The position numbers and the translations under genes are program-made. The notes beneath the pieces are model-generated. The model ran no database searches and had not been told where the DNA came from. It saw only the letters and a list, made by a program, of their open reading frames with translations. 64,000 nt of DNA from Eudorina sp. 2006-703-Eu-15 (Eukaryota; Chlorophyta; Chlorophyceae; Chlamydomonadales; Volvocaceae): contig BDSI01000020.1 in assembly GCA_003117195.1 (NCBI GenBank), forward strand, positions 588,146-652,145, written 5' to 3'. Shown here one piece after another: positions 12,001 to 24,464 of the stretch (the stretch's first letter is position 1; the number at the start of each line of letters is the position of its first letter).

Positions 12001-15000
12001 ATGGCGACCTGCACACAACAATTCCGAGAATGCAGGCCAACTTGCCGCATGCGCAAAAAACAATACAGTACCAGGAGATCAGGGATGCTCGCACCGCACC
12101 TGGCTAATTGCAGCGGCAGTGTTGACGATAAGCTGCGAAAAGTTGTCCCGAATGGCGTCCACCAGCTGGGATCGGCACATCGGCAAAGCATCGCTAGAGC
12201 GACTGTCGGCAAGCAGCATCCTGCAGACAAGGCAGCGTTTCACATCATTGCTCGTCACATGCCGTCCTGTATGCAATCCACCAATGCAGATCTGATCATG
12301 CACAGTGTACATCATGCATCGCTCATTTCGCGGCACGACAGACATGATCCCGCCCTCTCCAGCCCTCTCGCGACATACCTGCCGTTGTCCAACGCCAGCA
12401 CAATAGGAAGCAGTCGAGACGCAAGCTCCGAGGCAGGAGGCAACGGTGTCAGCTCCGCATGCCCAGCGGCGTCACGCTGCGGCACATGCTGATTCTCCAG
12501 CTCCTCGTATGCCGGCTCACGGGAGTCTGCTAGGGCAAGGTTTTGCAGGTTCTTGCTGAGTGGGCCATCCGCGAAAGCAGCCGGCCCATTTGCGCCGCTG
12601 CTGTCTTTGCCGTCCGCCGTTTGGGCCCGAACACGCTCAGGTGTTGCGCTGCGTCCAGCGCCACCTCCGTTGCTGTCCCGATCCTTGTCTTTGGGACGAG
12701 ACATAACCCGCATCAGGCTGGGACCCGTGCGAGTATGAGTGGGGTTGCTTGAACGAGACGCGTTGTTCAGGGCGGCGGCGTTGCGGAGAGGGGCCTACAA
12801 AGAAAAGGTCAACCAAGACGAACGACGGCTCGATGAACGGGGTGGTTCCCTGGTACAAATGGTGCGAGGTGTGCTTCTGCGCGCGTGTGGAGCCTGTCCG
12901 GTGCGTCATGGTGGCGATGATTTGTTTTTGCAGCGTGCAGTCAAAGGGTGCAGCTGTCATTGATGGCCCGCGGGTTTCGCTCTAACATAATTCATAGAAA
13001 GACGGTGGAGTGCATCGCGGTCAGCAGGCGCAAGCACGCTGGCCCAAGTGTTATAAGGTACATTCGGCCCCGCGATCAGACGCCATGCAAATCCGATCCC
13101 CGCCTCTTACCAGCACAATCGGTGAAAGCAGTAACCTCAGGCATTCCAGCACATCTTTCATGCAGCTGCCCGGCAGGTCGTCGGCTGGTCCCTGTTGTCG
13201 CGCAGCGTTGCCCCGTACCCCAGGCTGCGTGCTGTTTCCGGTCCCCGTCGCTGCCGAGCCAACAGAGGTCCGGGACAGCAGACCACCGGGCGCGGCGTTG
13301 TTGGTGCTGGCGGTGACGGCGGCTGCGTACGCCTCAGCCCGGGAGGGCAGGAGCCAGTGCAGTCCCTGAGGATACCGAAGGAAACATCCAAGGCATTATT
13401 GGCTCCGCCGCTGCCAACCAATAACTTACGTACATGGTTATACGAACGTGGGATCAACATCGTCCGTGCGCACCTGCATTGCTCCCAGCGCCGCCTGCAT
13501 GTGCTCCATGCGACCGCTGCACAGAGCCGACTTGGCTGCAGCCCTCAGTGGCTCCATCCGATACTGCAGCCCTGGAGCCAGGTCCGCTGCGGATGCGTGC
13601 AGCAGCGGGCCCTCGTACAGAAGACGAGCGGCATCCAGCGACTGCAAAGGTTACGGGGTGGCAGGAAGTGCACGGACGTGAATCGCGGAATATTCAGCTC
13701 AAGACACTGCCGCTCGTGCTGCTCAATGTTCAGATCCCGAGGTCAGGTAGGACACGTCCTCTATCCGTACCTTCTGTAGCACATCAAGATAGCGGGTGTC
13801 CTCCGCGTACTGCAGGACCCTGGCAGCTTTCAGGGGCGGATCCGCACTGGCCAGCTGTAGACTAACGTAGATCCAAATGCCACAGGCACTTGACACGCGT
13901 GCGGCCGCGTCCGCTGGGGGTATCGTCGACAACAGCACGCTGCGAAGCAGATCAGTCAAGTCCTGCGTGCACAAGTGAAGAAAAGTCGATATTTTCAGCG
14001 CGTGACTCCATGCCTGATGGTGGCACGTCCCCGAAACGAACTCCGTAACTTCCCGGTGAGTAGCCAATACGCTTTCTCGTACACTTTTTTGTCGGGATAA
14101 AAAAACGAATATCGTGACCCGCACCTTGAATGGCTGTAGCCCAGACGCGCCGGTGGCAGCCGCTGCCGCACTGGCCGGCGAGTTACCCGCTGCAAGGGCA
14201 GCTGCTTGCCTCAGGCGGAACTCGACCTTCCCAGTGTTGGTTGCAACGTGCGCCTGCATTTGCGCCGTGAAACCGTTAAGAGGGTGCCGCGTGCGGCCGC
14301 GTTTAGCTTCAATACGGACAGGTCGCAGGTGCACACGCCATGCGTACCTGCAGATCTGCGCCAACGGCGTCCTTAATTTGCTTGCACAGCGTCGCGTGAT
14401 TCTCCACCTGCGTGAGTTGGAGGGAGGATACCCGGTCAGGAACACCGATGATGCAGCACGAGCTTACTGCAAAGACCAACGCAAAGCGCAACCCACATAC
14501 CAGAAGTCGGTGGATAGCGTCCATAGCGGAGAGCAGCTGAAGAGCCTGCGCGCGTCATAAAAGCCGGGTCGGTCGCGATGTCCGGCAGGTCGGAAGGTAT
14601 TTCACTGAGACCCGACGTCAGGTGATGCACGCTCACCTGCAACTCGTCATCGATGGTGGGGCCGCACAGCTTGCCGCCGCCCACTGTCCCCCGCGCGGTC
14701 AGAGCTGGTACCAGTTCCTGCGGGACGTCAAAGGCCGTTCGCCTGCAAACAAAGTCGACGGTAGGAAAAACGCGAAACATGAATACGTGTGAGGAAACGG
14801 TCGTGTTGAATCATCCGGTATTAACGCCAGCGGGTCATCTGTGACAGCTGGCGTGTCTTTACCACATACGGCAAACATAAAATGCTCTACACAGGTGCAC
14901 TGGTCATGTTGCTGCGACAACATCGTGCAGGTTATGGCTGGGGTAGTGCCAAACAGTGCACGCCCCCGGTCACCTGCAGAACCACAGCAGTTCCTCGCGC

Positions 15001-17814
15001 CCCATTGAAAGCGCTGCAAGCAGCATGTCCATCTGGCCCGTGATACGCGATGGATTCGCCTGTGCGCCAGAAAAGAAAACATGAAGAGTCAAGCAAGAAT
15101 GTAGGGCATTTGTGTAACCTCAAACCCGCAAGGCAAACATTAAAGGTCAATGGAGCCACATGTCTTACCGCGCACGCTGCATGAATGGCCCGCAACTGGC
15201 CCGTAAGATAGGCACGCCACATGCGATGCTGCAGCGGCGCAACCACGGCTGCAGCGCCGGCGGCGTCCACAAAGATTGGGTGCGGTGGCTTGTTCTCATT
15301 GGCCTCCTGCTCGTCGGACAAGCTTTTGCGCAGCCTGCACGCACCCCGACAGGATCGGAATGAATAGTGCGGCGAGCTAGCTCTCCGTAAACCTATCTTG
15401 CTAGTGCAAATGTCCCACAAACACATCAGCGCCTCGTAGTGCAGTCCGAGCTGCAAGTGGTCGTACAATTACTGTGATAGTTGCAAGGATATGCGATCTC
15501 CCCCTCCCCCGGGCGAATGTGGCAGGCCTGCGAGTTAGCGACAAGCATTACCTCTCTCATGAAGCCAACATTGTGCCGCGCAGGGCAACCACTGGAACCC
15601 TTTCTCACCTGCCCACGCCGCCGATCATTGCCATCTTGCCTAGCAGGCCTCCCAGACCGCCGCCGGACCGCGGGCTGAGAGCTCCATTTGAGGCACCCGA
15701 ATTGCTGCCCAGGGCACTGTATGCCGTGGGACCCAGGTGCTGCAGCAGGAGCTGATGCGCGGACAACATGCGCTCCTTGTAGATATGAATCGCAAAGCCG
15801 TCCGAGAGCAGCTGTGACAGTCGCTGAGAAGAGTTGGGATGGCCAAGAATCTCTGCAGAGATATTCCAGTAAGGCGCCGTCCGTTATGATGGTTTCTGTC
15901 CAGGCACCGTCCCCTGTAATTTGCTTGCAACTCTTTCGTGGACAAGCCACATCGCGCCCCACATGGACAACAACCAAGTGAAGAACAGTAACCAAACGCC
16001 CAAAAGTCAGGAATGAAAATCCGCCGAACGGGCAGTCGGGTGTGGAGCGTTGGTACGTGTTGTTAGCGAAGAGAACCGCCCGGAATGTGTGTTACTGTTC
16101 CGACCTAGGAGATCCGCGGCGTCTGACGCACCTGGGAAAATGAGAAAGCCCAGGATGCCCCACTGGCGAATGGCTTCCCGGTGACGGAGGAAGGGGTAGA
16201 CCTGCTGCCGCGTCATGCCGAACATGCCCATTGCGGGCGACGCCTCAGCCTCGGCTCCCGTTGCTCCCTCACCGCCTGCTTCACCAGGTTGGTGGTGCTG
16301 CTGTTGCGTCATCTCCAGAAGGCCAGCTGCCGAAACTCCCTCGCAGTTGTCCGCCACCGTCATTGCTGGCCCGACCACCAGCTCGAGTACCTGACGCGCG
16401 CGTATACCATCGGCAAGCAGCACATTCCCTCAGGTTTTGGGGACACGGCATGGTCCTTGTCAAGCAAGCCCGTGCAATTTATTGTTGAAATGCCACTTCG
16501 GCTTTGCATGTCGCTTTAGAGCGCACCTGGGCAATCCTGGGCATCGTGGCGCGGAAAATCTTCTGCATGTAGCACACCATCGACGGCTCCGAAAAGATGT
16601 GGTCGCTCACAGCGCCGCGCAACTGGGCAGCGACCTCCTTATCGACGTGCACGCATGCAAGCTGCACCATCTGTTCATAAGGACGGAAGGTCACAAGATC
16701 AGGGATGAGTGGGTGCAAATCCATGTACGAATAGCAGCCAGTCGCCCCAGAGGGCTGCCAAAACAACAGGGGCGTGGCGTCCCACAAACAACTTGACTTG
16801 TGCGACCACGCAGCACAGGTGGACGTGCCATACCAGCAAGGAACCCCAAAGCTTGGCCTTTTGTACAACCCAGAGTCCCACCTGAGCTGCGGCCTTCCGT
16901 GGAACATCCTCGAGAAGAAGGCCTGCCTTTACAGCTCCGCAAAAGGTATCCATGAACTGATGTAGCAGGTCCGGGTACGAGCGCAACTGCAGGCGTGCAG
17001 TGTCGGGGTCACCACATGGTGGCGTTGCGCGTATCAGAATCCAATCTAATGCCAGCCCTTCACCCTACCGTCAAGGAGCCCAGGACACGATGCAACTCCT
17101 CCAGCAGCTTCGCAATAGACCCGAAGTTCTGCGAGATGATCTGTGGGCCAGGGAAGTCGCGGGCAAACGCTCCTTGTTACGCTGGTTCAGCAGGGGTCAA
17201 CCACGCCGCGAGCCCGGATAGATTAAAGTGCTGTTTGCATTAATGGACGACCAATGGCTTGGTTGGGTCTGCCTGTCTATCTGGCTGACAAGCTGCCAAG
17301 GCATGACCGTACGTCCCAGTCAAAAGTCGACACCATGGCTAACCAGCGCGTCGGAACTACTTTATCTTTTTATATTATGGTACTTGCCCTAAGGCTGGTG
17401 ACCAGGGGCTGAAGCTCGGCGACATACGCGTTAGCCTTTTCCGCGAGGTTGCGCTGGAACTCCTGCGAAAAAAATAAGCATGCATGGTTATAGATAAACA
17501 AGCTCATCAAATTCAAGGAAGACGCTGCGGCCTTGCCTTTTGTGCTTTGGCATCGCCACCAGTGGTGGAGAGAAGCTGCGGCCAAAGAAGTTTCGGTGTT
17601 AAGAAGACCGGATATTATCTTGTTCCGTCTGTGCGCCCTTGCAGACCTGGTGCGGGCTGTTGATGGCCGCGTAGAGCAGGGGCAGGCCCTTCCGCGTATA
17701 AGACGAGTTCGAGTACACCCAAGCCCGCTCCTGGATATCACGGACGCGCTGTCCATATTCCAAGAGGAACTGAACTAACTGGCCGGTGTTCACAGATGTC
17801 GTTGGAGCTGCCAT
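9049..17814 (-). CDS. NAP1: NAP1/HEM (NCKAP1-type) subunit of the SCAR/WAVE complex
   Basis: A many-exon gene reading from ATG 17814 to TGA 9049. Segments align by eye, in order, with plant NAP1 and animal NCKAP1. Exon 1 (17814-17647) begins MAAPTTSVNTGQ. Around 16,980-16,870 is LLHQFMDTFCGAVK and VPRK (plant: ILHAFMDLFCAFVR and IPRK). Near 16,200 is REAIRQWGILGFLIFP (plant REWVLFGYLVCP). Near 15,780 is DGFAIHIYKERM. Near 15,000 is MDMLLAALSMGREELLWF (plant QMVFSALALAQSEVLWYF). Near 11,150 is VRALHDWLWRTVIF. The last exon (9642-9049) carries a HEM-like C-terminal helix. NAP1 pairs with SRA1/PIR121 in the cytosolic complex that releases SCAR/WAVE to activate ARP2/3. Exon 2 (17462-17388) appears to use a GC donor (AGG|GCAAGT), which keeps the frame. 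I did not resolve every exon edge, so the total length is not given. Confidence 0.82.
12850..12990 (-). repeat. Dispersed repeat family A, copy in the NAP1 locus
   Basis: Read on the minus strand this matches 61,636-61,790 for roughly 130 bp. It starts with a GTTAGAGCGAAACCC block, followed by GGGCCATCAATGACAGC and then CGCCACCATG and CCGGACAGGCTCCACA. It lies within NAP1, apparently in an intron, although the frame is open through part of it. Confidence 0.6.
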
Positions 17815-19287
17815 GTTTTGTCGGTCTCAAGTCAAGTGTCTATCCAAAGTTGCTGACCATCGAACGCAACGCTACTCTGAAAATGTGTCAACTGCAGGAT
17901 GGCAGTTCCTATGCTACGTAAGAGTGCAAGTTTAGCTGTGTCAATGACGGACGGGGATGCATGTGCTTGGTGAAGATTGCTTGACAGCTCTGGATCCACA
18001 CGTCGTATTGTCCCGGACAATATCATAGACGTGCATTGCATCCAATATATATTCTTTTGTTATATAAAACACAGATTTTCATGTGATGTTTTGTGTATAT
18101 ATATTATGGCCCACGGCTTTGCTTGCCGCATTTGGCATAGAAAGCTTGTAAGTTCGCGCAACAAACTACCATGCCTCATAGCCAAGGCTGCCTGCAAAGT
18201 CTGTGGTGTCGGTCTTCCTCAAGTGCTTGTTCGATGCAAGGTTGTTGCCAAGCAACACCCTTATGCAGGCAGCTTGAACTGGAACGGTTGCAGTTCCAGC
18301 GCTGCCCGACCAACTTTCAAAACAACATGAGGGTCTGCGATGGGGTTGAGGAGGAGGGGCTAGGGGGGAGCTTCAGGGCCAGGACGGCGCCGATGCGACG
18401 CAAGAGCGTGCATGGGCTGTTAATTGTGTGCTTACCATCTAAGCGTAAACGAGCGGTAATGCCTGGACAGTGCACAGTACCAATATGTCCACTATCGCAC
18501 ATCTCCCGGTGCCCAATCTTGTACAGCAAGGACCCTACGATCCATGTGCGACGCCAGGTCAGCTGTAAGCCGGTATGGCAAAGCCATGCAGAGCTCACAA
18601 TAAAGGAAGCCCAGGGATTCCGACAAGAAACGTGTATTGCAGACGCAGCTGGTGGAACACTGTGAAGTATCATCGCCTGCAAGACGGCATGGGAACGAGC
18701 AGAAGCTGCAGACCTCAAGGTTCTTAATGACCGACCGACTTCAACATCTGTATGCGTTAAGCACTCATTCCCGAAGCAGACAGGCGTAGCCTCGCCTTCC
18801 AGATTCACTGGGAAGACCCGTGGGTCTGTACAGTTGACGACGATGGGAAATGCGCCCGCCTTTCACTGAAGGTTCATCAGCCTTCGGCCATCACAAAAGT
18901 AAACAAAAATTTGACCCCGAAGAGCCAAAGTGGCTTGCACCAAAAGCCGCCTCAGGCCTTCAGAAGTGGATTCCCGAGGCAAGATGAGGCAAACTTCGGT
19001 CCCAACCTTCCGTTACCCTCAAGGTTTGCACAGCCATCATTATGCGCGTTGCGGTACTTATTGCACTTAATCCTTGCAGCGCGAGCAAGGCTGGCCCGAC
19101 AACAACTTAAGGAGACCAGTCTTTTTGCTGCGCACCCGATCCCAGCGCAGCATCCTCAGCTACCATTTTCCTCAGGCAACGGCATTGACGACAGCCTTCG
19201 ACAGCACAGACCTGAAACAGCGGCGCGTCGACGCCTAGCTTGGGTCCAACGGTCCACCGGTCCAGGACCAGCCGCGATTTCGGCGCG
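17815..19287. promoter_or_regulatory. Divergent intergenic region, probable promoters
   Basis: About 1.5 kb between the NAP1 start on the minus strand and the first ATG of the acidic-protein gene on the plus strand, so both promoters should lie here. The region is A/T-richer than the flanking genes and has TATATATA stretches near 18,090-18,110, plus a perfect hairpin ATTGTCCCGGACAAT near 18,006. A minus-strand frame at 18,317-18,808 shows no recognisable motif and is not called. Confidence 0.4.
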
Positions 19288-20949
19288 ATGTCCTGCATCA
19301 CCGCGCCGTTCGCCGATGACTGCTGGACGGCCGGCGAAAATGAAGTCGACGAAGAAGACGACATGGTAGAAAGGGAGCAGCTCCAAGAAGGAAGCAATCA
19401 ATCGCAGCAGCAGCGACACGGCAAGCAACCACTCGGTGCCGGCGGATCCCTTCCGCCCGTCGTCCAATCGCAGCCGCGACGCACGCGGATTCCGGGGGTT
19501 CCCCCTGGCAGCGACGTGGACGAAGCGGCCGACCAGTATTCTGACGACTTCGTCAGCGACTTGCCGGCCCGATTGGTGTTTGGTCCGCTGCGCGCGCCGT
19601 GCTCCGAAGATCCGGGCGAGGAGGATTCTGATGACGAGGACGACAGCAGGGGTGACCCGGGCTGTGGTGGAGATGCCGAAGGCCCTGGCGCCGCCGCGGG
19701 CGCTGCGTCCACGGGCGAGGGAGGTCATCCGGAGGGGGTGGAGGACGTGGCAGCACCGACGCCGTTGGCATTGGCGGCAGTAGGGAGTGGAGTTTGCAGC
19801 GTCCGACCGGTTTGCCAGGAGCTTCAGCAGATGAAGCTCTTTAAGCCGATGGGCCAGCCGGACAATGATCCCGGTAAGGAGCCGATGACGGCTCGAACAG
19901 ATTTGTCGGTAGCGGAGGCGCCTGCGGGCTGCCTGAAGGGGGAGGAGAGGACGGAGGAGGCAGCGAAGGATGCGGCAGAGGCGGCCGTCACTGCAGCGCC
20001 GCTTGCTCCTGCACTGCGCGCAGCTGCGGTGATGGAAGCCACCATGGTGGGCGGCGGCGGGAGCTCGGAGGCTGCGGCACTCCGCAAGGAAGAGCCGGCG
20101 CAAACGGTGGGGCCATCAGGTATGTGCGTGTAATTGGAAAGGAAACCCGTCCTTATGTGCGTCGGGGGCGTGTGTTTTAAGTGTATGAGTCTGTGCGCGT
20201 GTGCGTATTTGCGTGCGGGCAGCACGTGACAGCACCGGCGGGTGCGGGCGACAGAGGTCGGGTGCACGCCGGGTCGGCTGGCGTCCATCGCGCATGAGGC
20301 TGGACAGCATCGGCTGAAAAAGGGACACATGTCCTGGGCTAGTGTGAACTGCCCTACCGTTTGGTAGGGTGTATGGTAGCTGCCTGCCTGCGGCCGCGGG
20401 GCCGCCCGGCTGACCGCCCGGCGCGGGAGGTCTTGGTCGCCTTGCCGAATACCCGGCCCGCCGCTTCGTTTCTGGGCTCAGTTTAAGCGCGCGATTTGAG
20501 GCCCGTGCTCCACCAGATCGCGTGAGGTATGGTACCACCCGGCAGGCTGAGGAGCAAAACTATTTGCCATAGAATTTAAAAGTTCATGTTCGGACACAGA
20601 GATGTTTGGACACGCTTTATTGATCCCCAACCTCCCGGCGATGCTGGGTGGCGCTCGCTATGGATCGTCGCCAACCGCAGGCCCTGTGGAGGAGGGCGGT
20701 CGCCAAGCCCGTCACAGGCATGAGCCTGCACGGCACCACCACGGCGAGTGCCTCATCGTACGGCCGCCGGTGCCGTCAGCGGATGCCATACAACCTGTAC
20801 TGGACGAGCTGGTGGAGCTGGTGCACGAGCATCTGCTGGAACCGTTGCCAGCGCCGCCGCCGCCGCCACCACTGCCACGATCCCCGTCTCCGCTGCTTGC
20901 GGAATCGCCGGTGGAGTCGCCGCCGTCATCGAGTGGTGATGAACTCTAG
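19288..20949 (+). CDS. Acidic, proline-tailed protein of unknown function
   Basis: Two exons, 19288-20119 and 20681-20949, joined by a good donor (TCAG|GTATGT) and acceptor (CCGCAG|GC) with matching phase 1, give about 366 residues and a TAG stop. The first exon has acidic clusters (GENEVDEEDDMVE, then SEDPGEEDSDDEDDS) and Ala/Glu-rich stretches. The second ends in a helix-like segment (IQPVLDELVELVHEHLLE), a run of seven prolines and SSSGDEL. No catalytic motif, signal peptide or membrane segment is evident, so a soluble, partly disordered protein is likely. A 315-codon open frame on the other strand is rejected because only this strand gives a phase-consistent splice. The frame is open upstream of the chosen ATG, so the N-terminus could be longer. 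I do not recognise the family. Confidence 0.6.
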
Positions 20950-21240
20950 GGGTCGATGAAGGAGCAGAGCGGTCGGCATCAGGGGGGCGACGGCCTCCAC
21001 GAGGCACCGGATCTGACGTTGGCCCAAGCGTAAATTGAGGTTGCGCCCGGCAGTAGATTTGTCCGAGGTTAGGGGGCCCCCAATCCTGCAGCAATACCCC
21101 AGGGACTAGCGATTCTCCCGGACTGGGGGACCCGGCAGCTCTTGCGGTGATGCATGACGGCCACCGCTGCAGCGGGGGCGGCGGCGGCGGCTGGTGAAGC
21201 AACATTAGCGCCACCGATTAGCGCCGTCCCCCAGCGTGCC

Positions 21241-21292
21241 GCTCGGTTCATTTACGGTAAACCGTTACAAGGTGGACCCTCAGCCCCGGTTC
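21241..21292 (-). repeat. Dispersed repeat family B, copy 3 (inverted)
   Basis: On the minus strand it reads GGGGCTGAGGGTCCACC followed by TTGTAACGGTTTACCG, matching the end block of the copies at about 46-112 and 1,466-1,533. The other half of the element is not recognisable here. Confidence 0.5.
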
Positions 21293-22628
21293 ATGGCATG
21301 TCATCCCCGGAGCTGCGGGTGTCATGGGAGTGGATATTAGGGGTTTCAGGCCTGGTGCACGACGGTGGCGGTGTGCCATAGCGACGCTGATCCTCACTGG
21401 GTGTCGCCACGCCGGGGCTGGGCGGCCTTCGGGATGAAGGAGCGGTAGCGCCCGTGGCAATCGCGGGTGCTCATTGGTTGCGTTCAGACGGGGGCATGTC
21501 CAAGCGCTCTTCGGGCTGACTTTGATACTTTGTTACGGTGCTGTCAAGGCTGTGTCCCACTCGATGGCCCCGTGTGAGAGTTGACTGCTCTCGAGTCGCT
21601 GTGTTTGGTGGAGGACATTCACGCCTCGCCTTCAAGACAATTTTTAACAGTTGGCAACAGCCCTCCCCTAACGGGGCGTGGTTGTGGCATGTGGTTGGTT
21701 GTCCGGTTGTTCCCACCCGGGGCTATGTGGGGCATTTGCGTTGCCGTTCTTGCAGCAGAGGTTTGCGACCGGAGGACTCGCTTGGGGATGGAGCAAGCGA
21801 GCAACATCCGTGCCTCGCGGCCACGAAGTTAAATACTGCTTTCGTTGCCTTGACGTGAGCCGTATGAATGGCGAGCGCCGTAACTAAGCATCCACATCGT
21901 GTGACTTCGGGATGCGTCAGGTCGCTTGGGTGTACCGTATGACCACTGGCCAGCCACGGACAGATGGCCAGGCGTTGCAGCGGTACCACTCAGGGTGCCA
22001 GCCGCGGTTCTGCCTTTACATTGCGCATGGGGCATAGCATGCTGTAGGGGGGGCCTCAAGGAATGGACTGCGATTACACAAGGCCGCGGCACTGACACGA
22101 CATCACATCCAGAAATTGCCTACTGAGACATGGTGCAGTACCCCGTGATGCCGCTTACGGGACCCGGAAGGGATCATTGGGAAACACTTCAGATGAAGCT
22201 CAGCGGGTTCCCACAAGCTGTGCAGCATCTCACCCCGCACCAAAGCGCTGCCCAGACGTGCTGGGTGCCACAGTCGTGCTCACAGCTGAGACGCCCTCCC
22301 AAGGGTCCGGTCACTCGCTCAAACCCCTCCGAACAGGGCACATGACAACCCTTTCAGGGTCTCCTTCGCTTTATTACGTCATCACGCGTTTGCTTTATGA
22401 CCTCATCAAAGTGAATGCTTTGCTTCCCGGCGCCTGGAAGCTGAAACCCATGTGTGCCCTGCTGGGCTTAATTATTGAGCCGGCATTTGCCAATTCGCCC
22501 GGAGATGAGAGACCTGGGCAGTCACGTGAAGGCCAACGACCGCCTGTTGGGCCCGCGTGCGAACACACAGGTCCGCTGGAGCGTCCCGCCCTGGGGGCCG
22601 TCGCCCAGCACCCATCCTGTCCGCGCAG

Positions 22629-22697
22629 GTAGATGGTGCCGGGGTCACTGTGTGGGAGCTCCGCAGCGGTACCGCCAGCCTGTCATGTCACAAAGGG
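22629..22697 (+). pseudogene. Single WD40-like exon fragment
   Basis: After a good acceptor (CCGCGCAG) the frame reads GVTVWELRSGTASLSC, the shape of a WD40 repeat's last strands. I found no phase-consistent partner exons nearby, so this may be a relic, part of an unrecognised gene, or chance. Confidence 0.25.
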
Positions 22698-24379
22698 GGG
22701 GCCGTCCACGGGTGGCGGAGGGCTCAGGGCAGCGGGCGTCAGGTGTCAGTCGGGTGGGCAGGGAGAGCCGTGCTGCAGCATCCCGTGGCGGCAGGTGCAT
22801 CGGGTCAGCAGCATGTGCTTGAAGATGTTCGCGGTCTGTTGCCTTGACGCCCCGAAATCCGGCCTATAAGATGGCCGCCTATTAGTTGAATAGGGGGCAG
22901 CGCCTTCGGGTGACGCGAAAGTGCTTCTCTCATCGGACAGGCCATGCATGTGGTTGGCGTTTGAAACCCTTCTAACGTCCAAGCTGCAGCAGTGTGGGGT
23001 GCTTTGCCTTGTTCACGACCGGTGCCTGACCCACCTTCACAGGCTCCAGGATGCGACCACGTTAGGCTAAGTCCACATTACCCGTCGCGAGCACCCTTGT
23101 GAAAAGACTGCCCTGGGACCGGTGCCTGGCTCCTTCGCGGGCCAGGATACGCGCAACTGTACTGAAACGTGGGCTCCGACGACTTTGGTCGCCCAGCGCA
23201 CTGGCGGAACGCATTGCTGATGCCTCGGGCAGCAGCCTGTGTAACACGTCGGAAACAGAACCGCGCACGCCTTGAGGGTGGACCACTCGCAGCTCCACAA
23301 CTACTGCCCAAACTATTAACAACTGTGTATCCTCATTGTACGTCCCAAGAGAAAATAGACTGCAGGTAGCTCTAATCACACAGGCCACAAGTTTGCGCAA
23401 AGCGTACCTCCACGAGGCCGATGATAAGTCACAGAACCATTCGCAGCAAAACTTGCGGACGCACACGTTTGAAACAGTGCTCTACGCGGAAGTCTGGCAA
23501 GGGGCCGAAGCTGCCAGGTGTACTGTAATATGTAAGTGCCTGTAAAAAATGCCGACCTCTATGTTTCTGTACTGTATGAAAGCCTATTAGATGTAAGTCC
23601 TCCGGGGTAGGACTCACTCCCTAACTGTACACAGCTCGCTTTGTCATCGGTTACAGTACAGCAAGGAGTCGCAGTCAGTGCCAAAAAATCGTTTAGCAGG
23701 TTGTGATAATATTTTTGATGTGCTCGTAAATGTTCCATAGACATATAACATCGCAGTTAGTCGTCGCCGAACGGCTCCAACTGTCACGCAAAACCAGTTA
23801 GGTTATCCATGCGCTTTAAATGCGCTGATAAAATTATTGTAAGCATGAAACTATTGCTGCTTTGAACCCATGAAACACTAGACCTGTGGCCTGATGCGCA
23901 GCCAACCTGTCAGGTGTTTGACCGTCGGCATTGAGGGGTCCGCAGGATTTTTAATTATCAGGATCACTCTCAGTTATTACACTCATTTTTGTTTTATTGA
24001 TAGTCGTTTGAAGTGAAGCAGCACCGAGAAAGAATATGTACCGCTCCGTACTTTTCGTTGGACCACTGAGACAGATACCACCGCTGCCTTCACGAGCACG
24101 CGAGAACCGTGTTTCATGATGCAATTATGTGCGAAGGCCTCAAGTAGAAAAAATGTTGTGGACTATCTCAGATTTGCAGCCCGCCATTTGCAATATTGTT
24201 GCCCACACAGGTCCTGAATTTGAACCATGCCAATGTTTATTTATGACGTTATGATTACTACCTGAGAATGGACAGTTGATTTGGAAAATGCTATTTGCTG
24301 TGTCGTCGACCTCGGTCACACCTTACTTAGCTAGCTGCTCCGCTGATGAAGTAAACAACACACTGCTTCAAACTAGGTA

Positions 24380-24464
24380 ATGGTGCTCACGTTGCGAGGT
24401 AGATGGAGAAGCGGCTGGCCATTGCTGCTATGCCTGTGCATGGCAGCTGTGGCCCTGATTTCAG
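24380..24464 (+). other. Signal-peptide exon of the giant receptor
   Basis: A short exon of 28 codons plus one base. It has Arg residues near the start, then the hydrophobic core WPLLLCLCMAAVALIS, and it ends at the donor TCAG|GTTCGT in phase 1. The next exon begins at 25,002 after GTGCAG, also in phase 1, and continues straight into the Ser/Pro-rich domain. The alternative upstream ATG at 24,755 gives no hydrophobic leader, so this start is preferred. Confidence 0.75.

Larger units (their letters stand above)
20950..24379. other. Intergenic region with little coding signal
   Basis: About 3.4 kb between the acidic-protein gene and the receptor gene. It contains an inverted copy of dispersed repeat B near 21,250 and a WD40-like fragment at 22,629-22,697. 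The stretch 23,550-24,380 is A/T-richer and probably holds the receptor gene's promoter and 5' leader. No other feature was seen. Confidence 0.45.

Noticed and set aside
19156..20103. 315-codon minus-strand frame
   Set aside because: Arg/Cys-rich shadow of the acidic protein; only the plus strand gives a phase-consistent second exon.
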